Shown here piece after piece: positions 55,022-64,000 of a stretch of DNA of 64,000 nt (within the stretch, counting starts at the first letter, position 1; each line of letters starts with the position of its first letter). The position numbers and the translations under genes were made by a program. A model generated the notes under the pieces. That model was given only the letters and a program-made list of their open reading frames with translations, was not told where the DNA came from and did not search any database. Location: NCBI RefSeq assembly GCF_038618305.1, contig NZ_CP152017.1:2767501-2831500 (forward strand), in the 5' to 3' direction. The stretch is from Sporosarcina sp. FSL K6-2383. Its GTDB lineage: Bacteria; Bacillota; Bacilli; Bacillales_A; Planococcaceae.

Positions 55022-55696
55022 ATGAATAAATCAACGATTATGATTATAGACGATGAAGAACAAATGAGACAATTAATCCGTACTTTGTTGGAAAAAGAAG
55101 GCTACACCGTTGTCGAAGCGACAGATGGTGTACACGCGCTGTTTTTAATCGATAAAACAGCTCCCCAATTATTAATTGTCGATGTGATGATGCCCTATAT
55201 GGACGGCTTTACCTTTGCACGTGAAGTGAAGCGTAGCTCTAACGTTCCATTGATTTTTTTATCTGCAAAAGGGGAGGAATGGGACAAAGTACAAGGCTTG
55301 AAGCTTGGTGGAGATGATTATATTGTCAAACCTTTCTTACCTGACGAGTTGCTAGCAAGGGTCGAGTCTGTGTTAAGACGCTCGTATCAAAATAAACCCC
55401 TAGCTGATATTTTGAAGGTCGGACCTATTATTGTCGACACTGATGCACACACAGTGACCCTGAACGGGACACAACTATCCTTAACACCAAAGGAATTTGG
55501 TATGCTTCATTTACTTGTGAAGAACAAAGGGCGCGTTTATACGCGTGAACAGCTACTTCAGTTGATTTGGGGTGAGGATCACCAGAGCAGCGCACGGACT
55601 GTCGATACGCATATCAAGACGTTACGCCTTAAAATGGGCGATGAAGGCGATCTGATTGAAACCGTTTGGGGTCTCGGCTATAAATTCGAGGTGTGA
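55022..55696 (+). CDS. OmpR-family response regulator
   Basis: 224-residue two-domain regulator. The receiver has Asp10/Asp11 (MIIDDEEQ), phosphoacceptor Asp54 (LIVDVMMPY), Thr/Ser in FLSAKGEE, and Lys in YIVKPF near 104. The winged-helix output domain spans about 130-222 (LTPKEFGMLHLLVKNKGRVYTREQLL; TVDTHIKTLRLKM). Start at 55022 follows ACGAGG. It overlaps nothing but is followed one base after its stop by the cognate kinase gene; together with Sco it forms a probable three-gene operon. Confidence 0.95.
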   Translation: MNKSTIMIIDDEEQMRQLIRTLLEKEGYTVVEATDGVHALFLIDKTAPQLLIVDVMMPYMDGFTFAREVKRSSNVPLIFLSAKGEEWDKVQGLKLGGDDYIVKPFLPDELLARVESVLRRSYQNKPLADILKVGPIIVDTDAHTVTLNGTQLSLTPKEFGMLHLLVKNKGRVYTREQLLQLIWGEDHQSSARTVDTHIKTLRLKMGDEGDLIETVWGLGYKFEV

Positions 55697-55697
55697 G

Positions 55698-57113
55698 ATG
55701 AAAAATTTAACACTAAGTAAAAAAATCTTAATCGTGCTTGGTGCCAGTATTGGCTTTTCTATTTTATTTTCCTTTTTCTTCATTTACTATTTATATTCAA
55801 AATTGTATTTAGCAAGTATTGAGGAATCTATCATCTATCAAGGTCAAAAAACAGCAGCTCATTATCATTATGGAGAATTAAGTGAGGATATCATTGACAA
55901 AATCCAATGGTATAACGTCATTTCAGAATATGAAATTATTGTTGTCGATAATTTGGAGGAGCTCACGACTTCATTCCCATATAAAATCAATTACGAAACG
56001 CTTATTGACGCAGATGACCAAGTCATTTTAGAACAAGGGACCTTCGTTATGAAAGAAGGGTTTGTCGAAGAGCTTGATCGCGAAATAATTGGGGCAATTT
56101 TCCCAATCAAAGGCGAAGACGGGCTTCTTGGCTTCATCTATATTTATGTACCACTTGCAGCTATTCAAGACGTATTCCAGGAAAGTATTCCCCTTCTAAT
56201 CATTGTGGGTGTCTTATTTTTCTTCTTGCTTTTTCTTGCAGTCAATCGTGTCTGGCAATCTTTATTCAAGCCGATTCAAGAGCTACAGCGACTTTCTGTT
56301 GAAGTATCGAAGGGGAATTATTCCAATCGGATTGAAACCGTTAGTCAAGATGAGCTCGGTCAATTGACTCAGGCATTCAACTCTATGAGTCAGTCGTTAG
56401 AGCAGCAAGAGATACGTAAGAAGGAATTTATCTCCAATATTGTCCATGAGCTACGCACCCCATTAACGTATATCGGGGGCTATACGCATGTGCTAAAGGA
56501 AAAAATCTATTCATCACCAGAAGAAGCTGAAAATTATTTGACGACTATTGAGAAAGAAACAATACGACTCAACAAGCTTATCAATGATTTAATCGAACTG
56601 AATCATTTACAGGAAGATATGTATATCATCGATAGACAACCTATCGCTATCGCTCAACTTCTTGTTGATACAATCGATCTTTTCGCAATTCATTTCACTG
56701 AGAAAAATTTGCGTTTGGATTTAAATATTGGTGAAGACCTCATTATTATGGGCGACTCAAAAAGAGTTCAGCAAGTCTTTTACAATACAATCGACAATGC
56801 CATTAAGTATTCCGTTGCCAATGGGACGATCGCTATCACGCTGAAAGACAAAGACGACTTTGTTCAATTCAGACTGACGAATAAAGGAACACATATTAAC
56901 GAAGTGGATTTGAAACGGATAGGCGAACGCTTTTTCCGGACTGACAAAGCACGAACCCGCACAACGGGTGGAACTGGCTTAGGCATCACAATCGTCAAAG
57001 AAATCATTCGCCTACACAATGGACAATTTACGATAACCAGTGATTCTGTAATAGGAACGACCGTTACGATTCAATTACCTGGTTTACCAACCGAAGAGAA
57101 GGAAGATATTTAA
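55698..57113 (+). CDS. Sensor histidine kinase
   Basis: 471-residue membrane kinase. Two transmembrane segments (about 10-35 and 165-190) flank an extracytoplasmic sensor of about 130 residues. HAMP (about 190-240), HisKA with the phosphoacceptor in NIVHELRTPLTYIGG, and HATPase with N-box NTIDNAIKYS and GGTGLGITIVKEI follow. Start at 55698 is one base after the response regulator stop. Operon with Sco suggests sensing of copper or redox, which is inference. Confidence 0.93.
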   Translation: MKNLTLSKKILIVLGASIGFSILFSFFFIYYLYSKLYLASIEESIIYQGQKTAAHYHYGELSEDIIDKIQWYNVISEYEIIVVDNLEELTTSFPYKINYETLIDADDQVILEQGTFVMKEGFVEELDREIIGAIFPIKGEDGLLGFIYIYVPLAAIQDVFQESIPLLIIVGVLFFFLLFLAVNRVWQSLFKPIQELQRLSVEVSKGNYSNRIETVSQDELGQLTQAFNSMSQSLEQQEIRKKEFISNIVHELRTPLTYIGGYTHVLKEKIYSSPEEAENYLTTIEKETIRLNKLINDLIELNHLQEDMYIIDRQPIAIAQLLVDTIDLFAIHFTEKNLRLDLNIGEDLIIMGDSKRVQQVFYNTIDNAIKYSVANGTIAITLKDKDDFVQFRLTNKGTHINEVDLKRIGERFFRTDKARTRTTGGTGLGITIVKEIIRLHNGQFTITSDSVIGTTVTIQLPGLPTEEKEDI

Positions 57114-57114
57114 T

Positions 57115-57687
57115 ATGAAAAAAATAAATGGTTTGCTCTTTTCCATCGTCTTCCTGCTACTACTATCAGCCTGTGGTACCAAACCTTTAATGAGTAAGCC
57201 GGTGTCAGCTTTCTCTTTTACAGATCAAGATGGACAAACTTTTGGAACAGATGAATTATCCGGTAAGATTTGGATTGCCGATTTCATCTTCACCGAATGT
57301 CAGACTGTCTGCCTACCGATGATGTTTGAAGCAGCTGAATTGCAACAACAATTTAAAGAACAAGACTTAGAAGTTGAGTTTGTAAGCTTTACGGTAGATC
57401 CTTTAGTCGATTCACCTGAAGTATTAAAGGATTACATCCGTCAATATTCAGATGACGAGTCTAACTGGCATATGCTCACTGGCTATTCTCAACAAGAAAT
57501 AGAAAAATTTGCGATGGATGAATTCAAAACCATCATTATTAAACCTGAATCATCCAATCAAGTTCTTCACGGTACTAACTTTTACCTGATCGATCAGCAA
57601 GGGGTTCTTATCAAAGAATATAATTATGTGAATACTTCCTATGCCAAAGAATTAATGAAAGACATAAAAAAAATTCAAACACGATAA
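57115..57687 (+). CDS. Sco1/SenC family copper chaperone lipoprotein
   Basis: 190-residue thioredoxin-fold lipoprotein. The lipobox LSAC gives Cys20. The copper-binding CxxxC is Cys62-x3-Cys66 (FTECQTVCLPM) and the distal His is His152 (QVLHGTNFY). Sco proteins deliver copper to the CuA site of cytochrome c oxidase. It starts 2 nt after the kinase stop and completes the regulatory operon with a terminator. Confidence 0.92.
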   Translation: MKKINGLLFSIVFLLLLSACGTKPLMSKPVSAFSFTDQDGQTFGTDELSGKIWIADFIFTECQTVCLPMMFEAAELQQQFKEQDLEVEFVSFTVDPLVDSPEVLKDYIRQYSDDESNWHMLTGYSQQEIEKFAMDEFKTIIIKPESSNQVLHGTNFYLIDQQGVLIKEYNYVNTSYAKELMKDIKKIQTR

Positions 57688-57724
57688 AAACAGCTCTTGG
57701 ATCTCAATCCAAGAGCTGTTTTAC
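57685..57724. terminator. Bidirectional terminator
   Basis: AAAACAGCTCTTGGAT and ATCCAAGAGCTGTTTT form a 16-bp perfect stem with a 4-nt loop, between convergent genes. Confidence 0.92.
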
Positions 57725-58368
57725 TATTTTTTTTGCATACGAGATTTCACAATACTTATCAGAACAGGTAAAACAGATACAAAAATAATAAGTAAAATGA
57801 CTGTTGAAAAATTCTCTTTAATGAGGGGATAATTGCCAAAGAAATAGCCTGCGATCGTACAAATCCCTACCCAAAGAGCTGCGCCCAAAACATTATATAA
57901 AAAGAAATAACCATAATTCATGCGACTAGCCCCTGCAACAAATGGGATAAACGTGCGGATAAACGGCATAAAGCGTGCGATTACGATTGTTTTACCACCA
58001 TGTCGATTAAAGAAGTTCTGAGCCTTGGTCATTTTCTCTTGATTGATCATTCTGCCCATAAAGCTATTCGGTGAGATTGCCATCCCTACTCTTTTACCAA
58101 TTTGATAGTTTACCGTATCGCCTATGACCGCTGCTGTAAAGAATATAATTACAAGAAGGACAATGTTGAAGGCATCCATTGCAGCAAGTGCACCACTAGC
58201 AAATAATAAAGAATCACCTGGTAAAAAAGGAAAAATAACAATACCTGTCTCCACAAAAACGATTAAAAATAAAATGACGTACGACCATGTGCCAAATTGT
58301 TGAATGATTTCAACCAAATGCTGATCGATATGCAAAATAAAGCTAATTAAGTTCTGAATAATTGTCAT
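57724..58368 (-). CDS. DedA family membrane protein
   Basis: 214-residue DedA/Tvp38-like membrane protein with about five helices. Conserved sequence includes PFLPGDSLLFASGALAA near 47, GDTVNYQIGKRVG near 80, FFNRHGGKTIVIARFMPFIRTFIPFVAGASRM near 117-148. Members take part in phospholipid flipping and membrane homeostasis. ATG at 58368 is used; a GTG 18 nt upstream is an alternative. Leader contains repeat copy D. Confidence 0.88.
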   Translation of the reverse strand: MTIIQNLISFILHIDQHLVEIIQQFGTWSYVILFLIVFVETGIVIFPFLPGDSLLFASGALAAMDAFNIVLLVIIFFTAAVIGDTVNYQIGKRVGMAISPNSFMGRMINQEKMTKAQNFFNRHGGKTIVIARFMPFIRTFIPFVAGASRMNYGYFFLYNVLGAALWVGICTIAGYFFGNYPLIKENFSTVILLIIFVSVLPVLISIVKSRMQKK

Positions 58369-58413
58369 GTATGTACTCACTTTCACGATTATTTGTTAAA
58401 TCAGTTGTGTCAA

Positions 58414-58562
58414 ACGTGTCTCGGCGTAATTACACACCAATTTTGAATTGAGCTCCGTTACACAACCATTAATAAAGGACGACGCAAACTTACCCTGAGT
58501 TCCCTTTATCAGCAGGTATTTCGTCTTCAGTACAAAAGCAGTGGCTGAATAATGTTAAAACA
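58414..58562. repeat. Dispersed hairpin repeat, copy D (dedA leader)
   Basis: Starts with a decayed half of the inverted repeat (TCGGCGTAATTAC), continues with CAATTTTGAATTGAGC, and ends with GCTGAATAATGTTAAAAC near 58543-58561. It is the most diverged copy, between dedA and the GNAT gene. Confidence 0.55.
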
Positions 58563-58673
58563 ACCTTTTTCATCATACTTCTTTCTACTGAGGTTGTCAC
58601 GAAACAGATTAATTGACCACTCCTCCATTTTTTCGTATATAGTAATAGTATCTTATGATTGAGGGGTAAAAAC

Positions 58674-59492
58674 ATGCTAACACTAGAACAATTACACGCA
58701 ATTGAGGCTCTTCAAAAAGAATGTGAACAAGCCGATACGATTCAACTAAAACTAAACTGGGATATGCTACGGCAAAGAGATGATCTGACTATGGATTTTT
58801 TCTATGAAGAAAACGGACAACTTCTTGCTTACTTAGCTTTATATGGCTTCGGCTCATCAGTAGAAGTTTGTGGGATGGTCAAACCAAGTGAAAGAAGAAA
58901 GCGTCACTTTTCAAACCTTTGGCAACAAGCACTTCAAGTGATTGAAGAAAAAGGTTTTCAGAAAATTTTATTGAATGCACCGGCCTCCTCCTTATCTGCT
59001 AAGGAGTGGATTGCAACTCAACCATGCATATATGAATTTTCAGAGTTTCAGATGCAGTGGGTGCAGCAATCGCTGAAAGAGAGTACGGATATCTTAATAC
59101 GGCAATCATTGCCCTCCGATGCTTCCTTTGAAATACAGCTTGACGTCCTATCATTCGAAATGAGTGAAGAAGATGCACAGCATCATCATGATGCCATTAA
59201 AAATCGAACAGAAGAATATCGCTTCATTATCGTGGCTGATGGTACTGATGTCGGAAAAATTCGTGTGAGTAAAATAGATGGCGAAGCATATATCTATGGT
59301 TTTGCCATCTTGCCGGAGTTTCAAGGAAAAGGCTATGGCGGGAAAGCACTTCGCAACATAGTCAAGCAACAGCACGAGGCTGGATATAGCATTGGACTTG
59401 ATGTTGAGGCAAAAAACAATCATGCTCTTCGACTTTATGAATCAATCGGCTTCAAGGCTGCCCAAGCTCAGGATTATTATTTGTGGAACTAA
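58674..59492 (+). CDS. GNAT family N-acetyltransferase
   Basis: 272-residue protein of two GNAT lobes. The C-terminal lobe has YGFAILPEFQGKGYGGKALRNIVKQ near 213 and RLYESIGFKAAQAQDYYLW at the end; the N-terminal lobe has LALYGFGSSVEVCGMVKPSERRKRHF near 56. Start at 58674 follows GAGGGG. Substrate unknown. Confidence 0.85.
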   Translation: MLTLEQLHAIEALQKECEQADTIQLKLNWDMLRQRDDLTMDFFYEENGQLLAYLALYGFGSSVEVCGMVKPSERRKRHFSNLWQQALQVIEEKGFQKILLNAPASSLSAKEWIATQPCIYEFSEFQMQWVQQSLKESTDILIRQSLPSDASFEIQLDVLSFEMSEEDAQHHHDAIKNRTEEYRFIIVADGTDVGKIRVSKIDGEAYIYGFAILPEFQGKGYGGKALRNIVKQQHEAGYSIGLDVEAKNNHALRLYESIGFKAAQAQDYYLWN

Positions 59493-59558
59493 CAAAAAAA
59501 CGTTAGAATAGGCTTAGCTCTATCCGACATGGGTATCTTAACAGGGGAGGGATCACCT

Positions 59559-59855
59559 ATGCATGAACAAAATCATCAAGCCATCTGCACGATTACGTAT
59601 CATCTTGTCGAGCGTATTGCGGGTTGGTATGATCAAACAACAAATCGCACCACTCACTACATTCATCTATACGCAGATTCAATTTCAACCACAAAAAACA
59701 GCTTCAAATTTAAGCAGGTTTTGGATATGTCGTATAAGCCTTTCTCTGGCGGGGCTGGACTCTTTTATCTGCATACCAATCAAGGTGTCTTTATGTATGA
59801 AGTGGATGCAGATCCTACTCACTTCATTCAATCGTATAAAAAATTACGTGATTAA
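59559..59855 (+). CDS. Hypothetical small protein
   Basis: 98 residues. Start at 59559 follows GGGGAGGG with an 8-nt spacing. Beta-rich C-terminal half (VLDMSYKPFSGGAGLFYLHTNQGVFMYEV) resembles a PH-like barrel, but that is weak. No signal peptide. Unrecognised; conserved-looking short gene. Confidence 0.62.
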   Translation: MHEQNHQAICTITYHLVERIAGWYDQTTNRTTHYIHLYADSISTTKNSFKFKQVLDMSYKPFSGGAGLFYLHTNQGVFMYEVDADPTHFIQSYKKLRD

Positions 59856-59902
59856 GGCTTAAAGGTAAACTAACTATCATCGCGAAGAAATATTTATACT
59901 TT

Positions 59903-59932
59903 AATCCCATTCCCTAAGTCGAATGGGATTTT
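59903..59932 (+). terminator. Terminator of the 59559 gene
   Basis: AATCCCATTC and GAATGGGATT form a 10-bp stem, loop CCTAAGTC, then TTCATT. Confidence 0.65.
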
Positions 59933-60021
59933 CATTGTTCCGACTTTTTGACAATACGACGTATTCAGTGGCATAATCTCCCCTTCATTCGGTATGATAG
60001 TATGGAAGGTAGGTGCAGTTT

Positions 60022-60390
60022 ATGGATAGTAAATTGTGGAAGATTGGTTTTTTTGCAGGACTAACGTCTTTTGTTCTTCTTATACTCGGTGTACGCACCG
60101 TATTAGGACAAGAACTTGAATGGAAAAATTATTTGGCGTTTGCGATATTCGGATTAATTGTCGGTACTTTTTCTTCCCTATTGTTATTTTACAAATTGAA
60201 AATTGCTTTTCGTATTTTCATCATTGCTGTCGCACTTGGATTTATAGAGCTTTTCCGTAATTTCTTGATGAATACAGATGGTTTTGGTGACTTAGCAGGC
60301 ATTTTGTCTTTATTCATCATCACTTCATTCGGATTAGGTATCGCCTTTATGGTCCAAGCCGTTGTCATTCTTACGCGGAAAAATAAATAA
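60022..60390 (+). CDS. Small integral membrane protein, unknown
   Basis: 122 residues with four hydrophobic helices (GFFAGLTSFVLLILGVRTVL, FAIFGLIVGTFSSLLLF, IAFRIFIIAVALGF, LSLFIITSFGLGIAFMVQAV). Start at 60022 follows GGTAGGTG. Gly-containing helices but no family motif. Terminator follows directly. Confidence 0.65.
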   Translation: MDSKLWKIGFFAGLTSFVLLILGVRTVLGQELEWKNYLAFAIFGLIVGTFSSLLLFYKLKIAFRIFIIAVALGFIELFRNFLMNTDGFGDLAGILSLFIITSFGLGIAFMVQAVVILTRKNK

Positions 60391-60430
60391 CAAAAAACGC
60401 ATCCGAATGAACATTGGATGCGTTTTTGTT
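60388..60430. terminator. Bidirectional terminator
   Basis: AACAAAAAACGCATCC and GGATGCGTTTTTGTT form a long AT-rich stem with an 11-nt loop, between convergent genes. Confidence 0.85.
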
Positions 60431-60440
60431 ATTTATCGAA

Positions 60441-61505
60441 TCAAACAACTTTTTCTTTCTTAATCTGCTTACTTCGTAATTGTCCACATGCCGCGTCAAT
60501 ATCTGTCCCCTGTTCAAGACGGACCCCGCCGTTAATACCTTTTTTGCGAAGTGCTTTGTAAAATGCATCAATCGCTTCTGGTGTACTACGGCGATATTGG
60601 TCATGTTCATCAACCGGGTTGTAAGGAATCAAGTTGACATAGGATAGATGACGCTTATTTTCAAGTAGTTTTCCTAATTGTTGCGCCTCTACAACATGGT
60701 CATTGACATCTTGTAGCATAATGTATTCGAACGTAATGCGACGATTGGTAGTTTCTAAATAATAATCAATGGAATCCATCAATGATTCGATCGGGAATGC
60801 TTTATTAATTTTCATAATACGTGTGCGCAGATCATTATTCGGTGCGTGTAAAGAAACTGCCAGGTTCACCTGAATATTTTCATTGGCAAACTCTCTGATT
60901 TTTTGCGGATTTCCACTTGTTGATACCGTAATATGGCGTGCTCCAATGCATAATCCTTTTTGGTCATTGACAACACGGAGGAAATTCATCAGATTCATAT
61001 AGTTATCAAATGGTTCTCCAATCCCCATGACGACAATGTGGCTGACGCGCTCATCTTGCTCTTTTGCATCAAGATGATGCTGTACTTCCATAATTTGTTC
61101 CACAATTTCTCCTGCGGTTAAATCACGGCTCTTTTTCAATAAACCACTTGCGCAGAAACTACAGCCGATATTACAACCAACTTGCGTCGTAACACAAACC
61201 GATTGACCATAAGGGAATTTCATCAGCACTGTTTCAATTAAGTTTCCGTCACGCATTTTAAAAAGGAACTTAATCGTGCCATCAGCCGACTCTTGCTTCA
61301 CCGTTTGCTCCAATGTTTGGATTACAAAATTGTCATCCAATAATTGAATAAGCTCTTGATTGATATTTTTCATATCTGCAAAGTTCTTGACTCTTTTCTT
61401 ATATAACCAGTCCCAAATTTGCGCCGCACGGTATTTTTTATTCCCTTGTGCGAGTAGCCATTCTGTTAATTGTTCTATTGTTAAACCGTATATAGAATTT
61501 TTCAT
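60441..61505 (-). CDS. rlmN: Dual-specificity RNA methyltransferase RlmN
   Basis: 354-residue radical SAM enzyme that methylates A2503 of 23S rRNA and A37 of some tRNAs. The [4Fe-4S] motif CNIGCSFC lies near 109-116, preceded by VCVTTQVG. The second catalytic cysteine is in [11 protein letters not shown] near the end. [18 protein letters not shown]-like [13 protein letters not shown] and VNLIPYNPV complete the family pattern. GGAGTATT precedes the ATG. Confidence 0.95.
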   Translation of the reverse strand: MKNSIYGLTIEQLTEWLLAQGNKKYRAAQIWDWLYKKRVKNFADMKNINQELIQLLDDNFVIQTLEQTVKQESADGTIKFLFKMRDGNLIETVLMKFPYGQSVCVTTQVGCNIGCSFCASGLLKKSRDLTAGEIVEQIMEVQHHLDAKEQDERVSHIVVMGIGEPFDNYMNLMNFLRVVNDQKGLCIGARHITVSTSGNPQKIREFANENIQVNLAVSLHAPNNDLRTRIMKINKAFPIESLMDSIDYYLETTNRRITFEYIMLQDVNDHVVEAQQLGKLLENKRHLSYVNLIPYNPVDEHDQYRRSTPEAIDAFYKALRKKGINGGVRLEQGTDIDAACGQLRSKQIKKEKVV

Positions 61506-61584
61506 TAATACTCCTCATTTCAAAAAAATACAATTCACATATTATACTACAAGAAATGGGGATATGGAACAACTAATTTAGTTT

Positions 61585-63267
61585 TTATATTGTAAATTTC
61601 TTCACTTGGTCTTTTAAGTTGATAGCCATCTCATTCAGTGTCGTTGTCGTTCCAACCATTTCTTCCATCGAAGCCAATTGCTCTTCCATTGAAGCGGCAA
61701 TATTTTGTGTATGAGAAGATGTCTCTTCTAATGAGTGAGCAGTTTCATTTGTAGAAGCAAGTATTTCTTCAGAACTAGCGGATATTTCCTGAATTGTCGC
61801 AGAGACAGATTGATTTTTTTCTGTAATTTGAGAAATACGATTCAAAATGCTCGTAAACGATTTACCCGCTTCATGTACAATTTCAGTTTCACGTTCTACA
61901 TCCTCGAATACTTTCGTCATAGCTGTCACAGAACTTTGTGAATCATTTTGAATTTCCTTCACTAGAGCACTAATTTGGTTCGCTGAAGACGCAGATTGCT
62001 CTGCAAGCTTTCTCACTTCATCCGCAACTACACTAAATCCTTTTCCTGCTTCTCCTGCACGTGCCGCTTCAATCGCAGCATTCAGCGCTAGTAGATTGAT
62101 TTGATCTGAAATTGCCGTAATAATATTTATAATTTGCCCAACTTCATTAGACCTTGTATTCATTTGTTGAGTAATAGCCATAGAGATTTCAACTGAGCCC
62201 GTTATCGTATCAATTCCTTTAATCGAATCTACAATCAGGTGATTTCCCTGCTCAGCTTCATGGGATGCATCTATCGATTCTTCAGTTACTTTCATAGAGG
62301 CATCTGCTATTTCTTGAATACCTATTGTGATTTGTTCAAGTGCTAGCAAATTTTGTGACGCACTACTTGCTAACGTATCACTCGTAGTTGATACTTCCTG
62401 CGTCATAATCGTCGTATGATTGACTACTTCTGTCATTTGCTCCGCACTATAAGTCATTTCCTCAGAGGAAGTGATTACATTATCCGTCGCTGTATTGACA
62501 TGTTCAATGGTATTTTTCAGTTCTTGCTGCATGTTACCGAAACTGTATGCAAGATGACCAATTTCATCTTGACTTTTCACACTGACTTTCTTTGTTAAGT
62601 CACCTTCAGCCACGATTTCCGTAAACCTAACTAATTGCTGAACTGGCTTCGTAATTTTTGTAGATACAATATAAGAAATTATACCGCCCAGCAATAATGC
62701 CCCTAGCGCTAACGCGATACTAATAAATAAGATTGTACGTTTTAAATCAGGGATAAATTTTGCATCCTGATCCAACCCGATAATAGAATCGGTACCTTCT
62801 ATATGTAAATAGATTGATTTGTGTACACCATACTCATCCTCATAAATTTCACTAATCAATGGCTGATTAATAGTTAGCGCATCATTTTGTTCATCCTTAA
62901 ATGCATAGGGCGTCAGATAGTCTTCCGAGTCAGATAGAGCAAGAATTACATCCTCACTATCAACCTTACTCATAATATAAACATTTTCAAAACCACTTGT
63001 ATCACGAGATTTATTGATGATATCCACTAATTCTCCATGAACCTGTTGATTTGTCTTTGCCTCATTGATCATCTTTGCATCAATATTATTCTTTAAGTCA
63101 ACTAAGTTTGAACTTAGCAATCTTTCAAACTGTGGAATAACGTTCTTATTGACAATAGATGTTGTCTGAAGGTAAAAAATCACACTAAATAATAGGGCTA
63201 CTATCGCAATTGGAATAATTGTTCCAAGCATTATTTTTGTTCTGATTGATCCCTTTTGTTTAAACAA
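61585..63267 (-). CDS. Methyl-accepting chemotaxis protein
   Basis: 560-residue receptor. TM1 is at about 13-33 and TM2 at about 180-202, around an extracytoplasmic sensing domain of about 145 residues ([17 protein letters not shown]). HAMP spans about 203-255. The [16 protein letters not shown] has the hairpin tip [35 protein letters not shown] near 395. Preceded by AGGAGGAATTAA. It is upstream of the chromosome-edge gene; ligand unknown. Confidence 0.93.
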   Translation of the reverse strand: MFKQKGSIRTKIMLGTIIPIAIVALLFSVIFYLQTTSIVNKNVIPQFERLLSSNLVDLKNNIDAKMINEAKTNQQVHGELVDIINKSRDTSGFENVYIMSKVDSEDVILALSDSEDYLTPYAFKDEQNDALTINQPLISEIYEDEYGVHKSIYLHIEGTDSIIGLDQDAKFIPDLKRTILFISIALALGALLLGGIISYIVSTKITKPVQQLVRFTEIVAEGDLTKKVSVKSQDEIGHLAYSFGNMQQELKNTIEHVNTATDNVITSSEEMTYSAEQMTEVVNHTTIMTQEVSTTSDTLASSASQNLLALEQITIGIQEIADASMKVTEESIDASHEAEQGNHLIVDSIKGIDTITGSVEISMAITQQMNTRSNEVGQIINIITAISDQINLLALNAAIEAARAGEAGKGFSVVADEVRKLAEQSASSANQISALVKEIQNDSQSSVTAMTKVFEDVERETEIVHEAGKSFTSILNRISQITEKNQSVSATIQEISASSEEILASTNETAHSLEETSSHTQNIAASMEEQLASMEEMVGTTTTLNEMAINLKDQVKKFTI

Positions 63268-63286
63268 ATTAATTCCTCCTAAATAG

Positions 63287-64000
63287 TTATATAAGCTGTG
63301 GTTCTAAATGCGAAATAAAATTACTTAAATCAAGTGCAAGTAAACGTTTATTTTCATCCCATGTATACTGTTTAAAAAATACAACTGAAAAAATAGGATA
63401 CTCCTTGTAATCCATATGTCTATATTCAAGGATTTCCTCGAACTGTTGTTGAAAACGCTCATGGTCCACTGCTTGAATGGATTCAAGCGAAATGGATGGG
63501 TCAAATTCCGCGCAAAGAAAACTGTAAATCCCATCATCCATAGCTTCTATTTTCTCTTCCCAATTTGGTTCTAACTGGTTGAAATAATAGTCATAGACAT
63601 TTACTCCGTAAGCATGTACACCTAGTTCTGTCGTACCGATACCTGCAAAACGGAATGGATTCACTTCAATTGGTACGACTTTCCCGTCTTTCGTTATCCT
63701 AACTTCAAAATGGAGTGGGAATGACGCAAGCGAATCAATATTTCTAAGCTTTTCCAAAAAATTAGTAATTGGAATAAGTGTCTCTTTTAACACTTGTTTA
63801 CTCGTGTAATAAATACGGTCACTCATGTCTCTGTCATTAGCAAACATTCGCTGGAATAAATTTAAAATGACTGGTTTCCCTTCCTTAGTAAAATATGCAT
63901 CAATTGCATACTCTTCCCCTTGAATAAGTTCTTCTATGATGACAGTTTGACTATCTATTACATCACTAGGGTACGCCGATGCGGAGTGGTTAATATCGGC
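63287..64000 (-). CDS. ATP-grasp domain protein (5' end outside window)
   Basis: The frame remains open to the window edge and gives 237 residues, beginning in mid-protein with [19 protein letters not shown]. The ATP-grasp core strands are present: [14 protein letters not shown] and, further on, [27 protein letters not shown], with the conserved E-x-N-P metal motif. The C-terminus is a helical extension. The ATG at 63847 is internal and not the start. Such enzymes ligate an acid to an amine; the substrate is unknown. It lies 19 nt upstream of the chemotaxis gene. Confidence 0.75.
   Translation of the reverse strand, partial: ADINHSASAYPSDVIDSQTVIIEELIQGEEYAIDAYFTKEGKPVILNLFQRMFANDRDMSDRIYYTSKQVLKETLIPITNFLEKLRNIDSLASFPLHFEVRITKDGKVVPIEVNPFRFAGIGTTELGVHAYGVNVYDYYFNQLEPNWEEKIEAMDDGIYSFLCAEFDPSISLESIQAVDHERFQQQFEEILEYRHMDYKEYPIFSVVFFKQYTWDENKRLLALDLSNFISHLEPQLI

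Overview
The window looks like chromosome of a low-to-moderate GC Gram-positive of the order Bacillales, most likely Planococcaceae (Sporosarcina/Lysinibacillus-like). This rests on strong AGGAGG-type ribosome binding sites, frequent TTG/GTG starts, lipoproteins with Bacillus-type lipoboxes, a T-box leader, an FMN riboswitch, MntR boxes identical to the Bacillus type, and near-syntenic Bacillus gene families (YueD, YocH/3D, BrnQ, SbcDC, OpuA, PadR-HAAS, DUF2087, LuxS). No tRNA, rRNA, IS element, prophage or CRISPR array was seen; the assignment to a genus is inference.

Layout. 1-5.4 kb: end of an unknown gene, a YueD-type SDR, a LysM-3D wall protein, GNAT, VanZ-like and GntR/FCD proteins, and the BrnQ carrier. 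5.4-9.65 kb: sbcDC nuclease operon. 9.8-12.55 kb: manganese ABC transporter with a promoter carrying three MntR boxes. 12.58-12.98 kb: a 404-nt higher-order tandem repeat with a 164-nt period. 13-18.9 kb: hypothetical and small-domain proteins, a UvrC-N-like GIY-YIG protein, and a T-box leader upstream of a SAM hydroxide adenosyltransferase. 19-24.6 kb: two phosphatases and three MFS exporters, one pair with a MarR regulator and a palindromic operator. 24.7-33 kb: nitroreductase, ketopantoate reductase family, GAF-PAS-GGDEF-EAL protein, clade-1 catalase, PadR-HAAS pair, Asp/Glu racemase-like protein. 33-44.3 kb: DUF4870, GH3 lipoprotein, DUF1992, thioesterase, AAA ATPase, PepF, MtnE-like aminotransferase, GNAT, VOC, ASCH.

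44.5-47.3 kb holds a decayed riboflavin locus: FMN riboswitch, a ribD pseudogene with its deaminase core deleted plus a frameshift and a repeat remnant, intact ribE, a ribB with no GTP cyclohydrolase II domain, and ribH. 47.4-51.3 kb: opuA glycine-betaine operon facing a GbsR/OpcR-type regulator. 51.4-57.7 kb: a zinc-finger/HTH/DUF2087/GIY-YIG protein, OsmC, LuxS, and a YtkA-like lipoprotein, two-component system and Sco protein suggesting copper or cytochrome oxidase biology. 57.7-64 kb: DedA, GNAT, two small unknowns, RlmN, a chemotaxis receptor, and a truncated ATP-grasp protein.

Themes that link genes: sulfur/methionine recycling (T-box-controlled SAM hydrolase, MtnE-like transaminase, LuxS), metal handling (Mn transporter, Sco/YtkA), and osmoprotection. 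A family of hairpin-bearing dispersed repeats sits in the leaders of the rib, opuA, two-component and dedA transcripts and inside ribD. Gene starts were moved from the longest frame wherever a good ribosome binding site supported an internal start.
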